Source: Spirochaetaceae bacterium
GTDB taxonomy: Bacteria > Spirochaetota > Leptospiria > Leptospirales > Leptonemataceae
DNA length: 64,000 nt
Direction of reading: 5' to 3'
Assembly: GCA_002730875.1 (NCBI GenBank)
Contig: PCBI01000017.1
Location: forward strand, 124,001-188,000
The translations under genes were made by a program, and so were the position numbers. This document shows positions 60,429-64,000 of this stretch, piece by piece (the stretch's first letter is position 1; every line of letters begins with the position of its first letter). The notes under the pieces were generated by a model that had not been told where the DNA came from, did not search any database, and worked only from the letters and a program-made list of their open reading frames with translations.

Positions 60429-61112
60429 ATGGAAACCAATGCAATATATCAGAAGAAGGCTGGATCCAGCTACCCCCGATTATTTGTTGTTCTGAGCGGA
60501 CTGCTACTGCTCGCGGCCGGACTGCATATACTATTTGCAGAAGAGCTATGGCCGGGCTATGCTCCCGATACGGGAAATCTAATGCGGAGCCAATTACTTG
60601 CGATTACTATGGGCATCACCGCGGCGCGCATCCTCTTTACGCTGCTCTATTTGCTCCGACGATCCATGAACTGGGAAGAGGCCCTGGGAATACCTTTCGC
60701 CTTTTTGCTCTACTTCGTTTTTTATGGCGCTCTGGTTAGATACAATCCTTCCGGTGTGGGATGGCTGGAATGGGCCGGGTTTGTGGTGTTTTTCGCCGGC
60801 TCCGCGATCAACACCGGCTCGGAACTGGCAAGGCACTTCTGGAAGCAGAAACCGGAAAACAAAGGCAACCTATACACAAAAGGCGGCTTCGGTCTGGCAA
60901 GACATATCAACTATACCGGAGATATCATATGGGTCTCCGGCATGGCCTGCATAACAGCCAGTCCCTATTCGCTTCTGGTGGTGGCCTTCATCTTCTGTTT
61001 CTTCGCATTCTTTAATGGGCCGATGCTGGATCGATACCTTGCCGAAAGATACGGCGATCAGTACATTGCGTGGGAGCAAAAAACGAAAAGCCTCATCCCC
61101 GGCATCTTCTGA
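60429..61112 (+). CDS. DUF1295/steroid-5-alpha-reductase-like or ICMT-like membrane protein
   Basis: The protein has about 227 residues from ATG 60429 (AAGGA upstream). Six or so membrane segments are seen. The C-terminal region GGFGLARHINYTGDIIWVSG corresponds to the G-x-x-R-H-P-N-Y-x-G-E motif shared by isoprenylcysteine methyltransferases, NnrU-like and DUF1295 proteins, with Ile and Asp in place of the usual Pro and Glu. DRYLAERYGDQYIAWEQKTK follows. It may be a lipid methyltransferase or reductase. It lies 220 bases behind tetR on the same strand and is the best candidate target. Confidence 0.8.
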   Translation: METNAIYQKKAGSSYPRLFVVLSGLLLLAAGLHILFAEELWPGYAPDTGNLMRSQLLAITMGITAARILFTLLYLLRRSMNWEEALGIPFAFLLYFVFYGALVRYNPSGVGWLEWAGFVVFFAGSAINTGSELARHFWKQKPENKGNLYTKGGFGLARHINYTGDIIWVSGMACITASPYSLLVVAFIFCFFAFFNGPMLDRYLAERYGDQYIAWEQKTKSLIPGIF

Positions 61113-61436
61113 ATGGTGTAGTTCTGCGATGCACGCAGCCGCGGTGTCAGCAATCGCATCCGCTGGGATATCAGCGATGGCATCCGCTGCGGTATCTGCG
61201 GTGGCTTCAGCACCGACATCTGTAGGGGCAGCGTTAACGGTCGAAGAAAAACCGAAGGCTGAACGTGGTGGCTTCGACCGAGCGCCAGGAAGGGCCCATG
61301 GCAGCAAGCTCGTAGCATCAGGATAAGCTGTCCGAATCGTGTTGGTGATTTCTCGCATCTGTCCGGTTCTTCCGGACAGATGTAGTCCACAACTTATAGG
61401 CTTGCAACTGAAGCCACAGAATGTTAGGCTAACGCA
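61113..61436. other. Gene-free stretch with Ala/Ser-coding low-complexity repeat
   Basis: 61129-61235 is built of degenerate ~24-base units (GCATCCGCTG with GATATCAGC-like words). A plus-strand frame at 61129-61326 would code an Ala/Ser/Val-rich peptide of 65 residues, but there is no ribosome binding site and no family feature, so I do not call a gene. The last ~100 bases should hold the promoter of the hydrolase gene; TTCTTCCGGACAGATG and CATCTGTCCGGTTCTTCC words around 61357-61382 form an inverted pair. Confidence 0.45.
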
Positions 61437-62369
61437 ATGCCCCCCTATAGCCCGGACCAGTGGAAAGACAAAGGAAGCTATTTCCATCACAAGGATCATC
61501 CCGTATTCTATGTGGACGAAGGTCAGGGTCCGGTCATTGTCTTGATTCATGGATTCCCCACTTCTTCATTTGACTGGTCCTATATCTGGGATGGACTCGG
61601 TGATTACCGAAGAATTGCGCCGGACTTGATGGGCTTCGGATTCTCCGCAAAACCTACCAGTTATCATTATTCCATAAGCGATCAGGCCAGTCTGGTGGAA
61701 GGAATGCTGGAGCAACTGGGTATCGCCGAATACCAGATACTTGCCCACGATTACGGCGATACGGTAGCCCAGGAACTACTGGCGCGGCACAGGATGCGAA
61801 AGCACCGGCTGGAGCCGGGGAAAGAAACTACCATTCAGTCTACCGAAAGCTGGCCGGATGTGGGCACTCAGTCCGTGATTCGTTCCTGCTGCCTTTTAAA
61901 CGGTGGTCTTTTTCCCGAGGTTCATCGCCCCAGGACAATACAGAAACTGCTGATTGGACCGTTCGGCTCTATCGTCGCCCGGTTAATCAACAAATCCAAA
62001 TTTGAGAAAAGTTTTGCCGAGATTTTCGGAAAGAACAGCCGGCCATCACAGCAGGAACTGGATTATTTCTGGCAGTTGATCGAAACCAACCATGGAACAC
62101 GAATCTATCATAAGCTTATTCGCTACATGCAGGAACGAAAGCAGTTCCGAACGCGATGGGTAGAACCGCTACAAAAAGGCGATGTGCCGTTACGACTGAT
62201 AAACGGACCGGACGATCCGGTGTCGGGTAAACACATGGCGGAGCGTTATCGCGAACTTGTACCGGAAGCGGACATTGTACTTCTGGAAGGAATTGGTCAT
62301 TATCCGCAGACCGAGGCGCCGCAGCAGGTATTGAATGCCTATCTAGAGTTTCTTCGCGCGGTGGGCTGA
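61437..62369 (+). CDS. Alpha/beta hydrolase (MEST/haloalkane-dehalogenase-like)
   Basis: The protein has 310 residues. It has GPVIVLIHGFPTSSFDW (oxyanion HG), RRIAPDLMGFGFSAKP, and YQILAHDYGDTVAQELLARH, where the Asp of HDYGD is the nucleophile as in epoxide hydrolases and MEST. VPLRLINGPDDPVSGKHM supplies the acid region and EGIGHYPQTEAP the catalytic His. The motif set is closest to the MEST-like branch rather than to haloalkane dehalogenase (no obvious halide Trp after the nucleophile). The substrate is unknown. No clear ribosome binding site. Confidence 0.9.
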   Translation: MPPYSPDQWKDKGSYFHHKDHPVFYVDEGQGPVIVLIHGFPTSSFDWSYIWDGLGDYRRIAPDLMGFGFSAKPTSYHYSISDQASLVEGMLEQLGIAEYQILAHDYGDTVAQELLARHRMRKHRLEPGKETTIQSTESWPDVGTQSVIRSCCLLNGGLFPEVHRPRTIQKLLIGPFGSIVARLINKSKFEKSFAEIFGKNSRPSQQELDYFWQLIETNHGTRIYHKLIRYMQERKQFRTRWVEPLQKGDVPLRLINGPDDPVSGKHMAERYRELVPEADIVLLEGIGHYPQTEAPQQVLNAYLEFLRAVG

Positions 62370-62510
62370 TCCTGCCAGAAGCGCTTTCGCGCAGCCGCCA
62401 GACCCTTCGCTTAATCCATGGGACGGAACCGCCAGTCAGAAGGCCCATCGACGCATCTCGATACAACGGGAAACGATTGGGGACGCTTTTTAGGATGGCC
62501 CGAAAAAGCA

Positions 62511-62533
62511 AAAAGGCCACCCGAGGGCGGCCT
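62511..62533 (-). terminator. Rho-independent terminator of the tRNA-Lys/tRNA-Glu transcript
   Basis: On the minus strand AGGCC-G-CCC and GGG-T-GGCCT form a stem with one mismatch, followed by TTTTT, then GC and another T-run. It lies about 75 bases beyond the 3' end of tRNA-Glu, so it ends the minus-strand tRNA unit. A second weaker hairpin (CAGAGA/TCTCTG) lies between it and the tRNA. Confidence 0.75.
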
Positions 62534-62606
62534 GAAAGAATTAAATGAATTCGTTGAGTTGCTTCTCAGAGATGCGGTTTCTCTGTCGGGCTCAACTCTA
62601 TTTATG

Positions 62607-62678
62607 CATCCCGTAGGGGAATCGAACCCCTGTTGCTGGAATGAAAATCCAGAGTCCTAACCGCTAGACGAACGGGAC
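62607..62678 (-). tRNA. tRNA-Glu (anticodon TTC)
   Basis: The 72-base minus-strand cloverleaf has acceptor GTCCCGT with ACGGGAT (first pair G-U), D arm with GTCTAGCGGTTAGGAC, anticodon stem CTGGA/TCCAG around TTTTCAT (anticodon TTC), and T arm AGGGG/CCCCT around TTCGATT. Discriminator G; CCA is not encoded. It lies 20 bases downstream of tRNA-Lys. Confidence 0.96.
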
Positions 62679-62698
62679 GTATTTCCGGTTACCGGATC

Positions 62699-62771
62699 TG
62701 AGACGACTGGGGCTCGAACCCAGGACCCTCTCCTTAAAAGGGAGATGCTCTACCAACTGAGCTATCGTCTC
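62699..62771 (-). tRNA. tRNA-Lys (anticodon TTT)
   Basis: The 73-base minus-strand cloverleaf has acceptor GAGACGA with TCGTCTC, D arm GCTCAGTTGGTAGAGC, anticodon stem TCTCC/GGAGA around CTTTTAA (anticodon TTT), and T arm CTGGG/CCCAG around TTCGAGC. Discriminator A; CCA is not encoded. It is first in the Lys-Glu pair and lies 50 bases downstream of cheW. Confidence 0.96.
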
Positions 62772-62823
62772 TACCGCAGGCACAATGTTTGGAGGTGGCC
62801 TGGCGGTCAAGCGAATTAGAAAT

Positions 62824-63315
62824 CTATTGGTGAAAAAGTTCCTGCAATTCGTCTTCTGAGAACAAATGCTCCAGATTCATTAGAACCACGAACCTGTCTT
62901 TATGTTTGCCTACGCCGGTAATGAATCGGGTGCTCACTGTCTTCACCGTTGGAGGACCGCTATCGATTTCTTCGGCGGCAAATCGAACTACATGGGATAC
63001 CTTGTCTACGGACAGACCCACACGACGACCGCCGGTCTCCAGAATTATTGCCCGATCCAGGACGTTGTCCTGTTGCTCCAGATGAATACCGAGTTTCTTC
63101 TTCAGGTTGATAACCGGCAGCACTCGGCCGCGAATATCCATTAGACCCATGAAGTAATCCCGGGAATGGGGAACCTTGATTAACTCGGTGAGGCGAACGA
63201 TCTCATGCACCTGGAGGACCGGCAATCCGTACTCCTCATCGCCGAGAGAGAACACGATGTACTTCTGTTCTACTTCCGAGATACTCTTTTTGGCGCCTGT
63301 GGCAGATCCCTGCAT
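62824..63315 (-). CDS. cheW: CheW-type chemotaxis coupling protein
   Basis: The protein has 163 residues. It has KYIVFSLGDEEYGLPVLQVH, then EIVRLTELIKVPHSRDYFMG, LMDIRGRVLPVINLKKKLGI and VGLSVDKVSHVVRF, the standard CheW sequence over both beta subdomains. The C-terminal ITGVGKHKDRFVVLMNLEHL also fits. CheW links chemoreceptors to the kinase CheA at the membrane-bound array. No receptor or CheA gene is in view, so it is an isolated copy here. No strong ribosome binding site is seen. Confidence 0.95.
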   Translation of the reverse strand: MQGSATGAKKSISEVEQKYIVFSLGDEEYGLPVLQVHEIVRLTELIKVPHSRDYFMGLMDIRGRVLPVINLKKKLGIHLEQQDNVLDRAIILETGGRRVGLSVDKVSHVVRFAAEEIDSGPPTVKTVSTRFITGVGKHKDRFVVLMNLEHLFSEDELQELFHQ

Positions 63316-63355
63316 GATTCAATATTGGTGGGCCCGAATCAGATGGCAAGCCCGA

Positions 63356-64000
63356 TCAGAGAAAAATCCCCCAGAGCCGAAGCTGCATTTCATGCCATAC
63401 AGTCCAGGCAGCCAGTCCATGAAAGAAGAGTATCTTGGGAATGAAAGGTTCTCGTTGGCGCCATAGCCAGTCCAGGCCGCCGGTGGCCAGACCATACAAC
63501 CCGCCCAGAAAAGCGAACTCTCCCGGTCCCAACTTGCCGGAAAGAAAGGCCGCAAACATGGCAAGACCAATGGCCAGATCCAGCGCTTCGGCAGGCAGCC
63601 TTCTAAGGAGTCGCGGAATGATTCCCTGCACGCGATCTTCTCTGCGCTTTTTCCGGTCCATGTAGCGACGAAACTCGTCGGCCATACGAAGCGGTTTCAG
63701 GTTCTCCCAGGCCCGGCTTTCGCGAATCAGGTCCTGGTGTAATCTGGATTTCATGGGTAGTCCGTAGGCGCCGCCCATGCTGGACAATACGTGATTGTCC
63801 GGAAAGTACTCGAACCAGTCCCGGAACCGGGAAATTCTAGAGCTAAGATCTGCATCCCTGTTGCCGGAGAAATCCCTCTCTTGAAGTACCACTCCCTTCT
63901 TGATTACCGCCACGTACTGGCGTCCCCGCTCGCTGGCCATGGTCAGAGTGATCTTAACCATCTCCCGGGCAAAGTGGTAGTCCAGTTCCAGCTCATCGCC
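63356..64000 (-). CDS. Unknown membrane protein (partial, N-terminus beyond right edge)
   Basis: The minus-strand frame is open from the right edge to a stop at 63356, about 215 residues. An internal ATG at 63961 exists, but the codons before it are also protein-like (DELELDYHFARE), so the gene probably starts outside the window. It has a soluble part, a basic stretch (RRYMDRKKRREDR) and two or three hydrophobic segments at the C-terminus (LAIGLAMFAAFLSGKLG, AFLGGLYGLATGGLDWLW). I recognise no family. It lies 40 bases before cheW on the same strand. Confidence 0.65.
   Translation of the reverse strand, partial: GDELELDYHFAREMVKITLTMASERGRQYVAVIKKGVVLQERDFSGNRDADLSSRISRFRDWFEYFPDNHVLSSMGGAYGLPMKSRLHQDLIRESRAWENLKPLRMADEFRRYMDRKKRREDRVQGIIPRLLRRLPAEALDLAIGLAMFAAFLSGKLGPGEFAFLGGLYGLATGGLDWLWRQREPFIPKILFFHGLAAWTVWHEMQLRLWGIFL

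Noticed and set aside
60870..61550. Minus-strand frame of 226 codons
   Set aside because: It runs across the end of the DUF1295-like gene and a low-complexity stretch; its Ala/Asp repeat is a reading of that repeat.

Overview
The window most likely comes from a chromosome of a Leptospira relative (order Leptospirales, Leptonema- or Turneriella-like). This is inferred from gene content: a DUF1554-type lipoprotein, many spirochaete-style lipoproteins, LPS-type envelope genes (an LptF/LptG permease and a heptosyltransferase), a lone CheW, membrane-anchored class III cyclases, an AraC regulator with a membrane domain, and G+C that looks mid-50s percent by eye. I could not run a search, so genus is not settled. 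No phage, plasmid, insertion sequence or CRISPR array is visible.

Layout. 1-1528: LptF/LptG-type permease (cut by the left edge) divergent from an ADP-heptose-type glycosyltransferase. 1675-7412: TPM-domain protein, then a minus-strand run of ParA, acidic membrane protein, MORN-variant lipoprotein and M23 peptidase. 7491-9798: gatB and an acetyltransferase. 9863-17380: glycerolipid region (lipid kinase, glpD, alkyl-DHAP synthase-like enzyme, GT2 glycosyltransferase, tRNA-Asp, PlsC). Inside it, 15770-16669 is a 900-bp gene-free tract built from repeated pieces of the tRNA-Asp 3' flank; this is the most unusual non-coding structure here. 17669-29087: mixed accessory genes, many exported (MBL hydrolase, hendecad coiled-coil protein, DUF1554 lipoprotein, lipase-like hydrolase, desaturase, STAS protein, two divergent peptidases, START-type protein). 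29383-31449: sulfur operon SQR-TusE-DsrE. 31792-34984: BASS transporter, beta-hydroxyacid dehydrogenase, phosphoesterase. 35070-42399: hybrid histidine kinase, aminopeptidase N, large unknown protein. 42428-50555: small lipoprotein, MGMT, RRM protein, membrane protein, predicted lipoprotein methyltransferase, DinB-like protein, secreted PLC/P1-nuclease-like protein, a decayed TPR gene, a PLD-EEP gene pair. 50562-56100: two class III cyclases, a second START-type paralogue, AraC-type regulator, DUF4386-like protein. 56245-64000: Acg-type nitroreductase, tandem exported Cys-rich paralogues, GGDEF remnant, TetR with operator, methyltransferase/reductase-like membrane protein, MEST-like hydrolase, tRNA-Glu, tRNA-Lys, CheW, and an open frame leaving the window.

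How genes may work together. The alkyl-DHAP synthase-like gene and glpD are one base apart, so GlpD could supply DHAP for ether-lipid synthesis, with PlsC and the lipid kinase nearby. SQR, TusE and DsrE form a compact sulfide-oxidation and persulfide-relay operon. DUF4386-like protein, cyclase and membrane AraC regulator lie in series and may be a sensory unit. Start codons were moved inside several long frames where a better ribosome binding site, a signal peptide or a neighbour gene argued for it; each case is stated in the entry.
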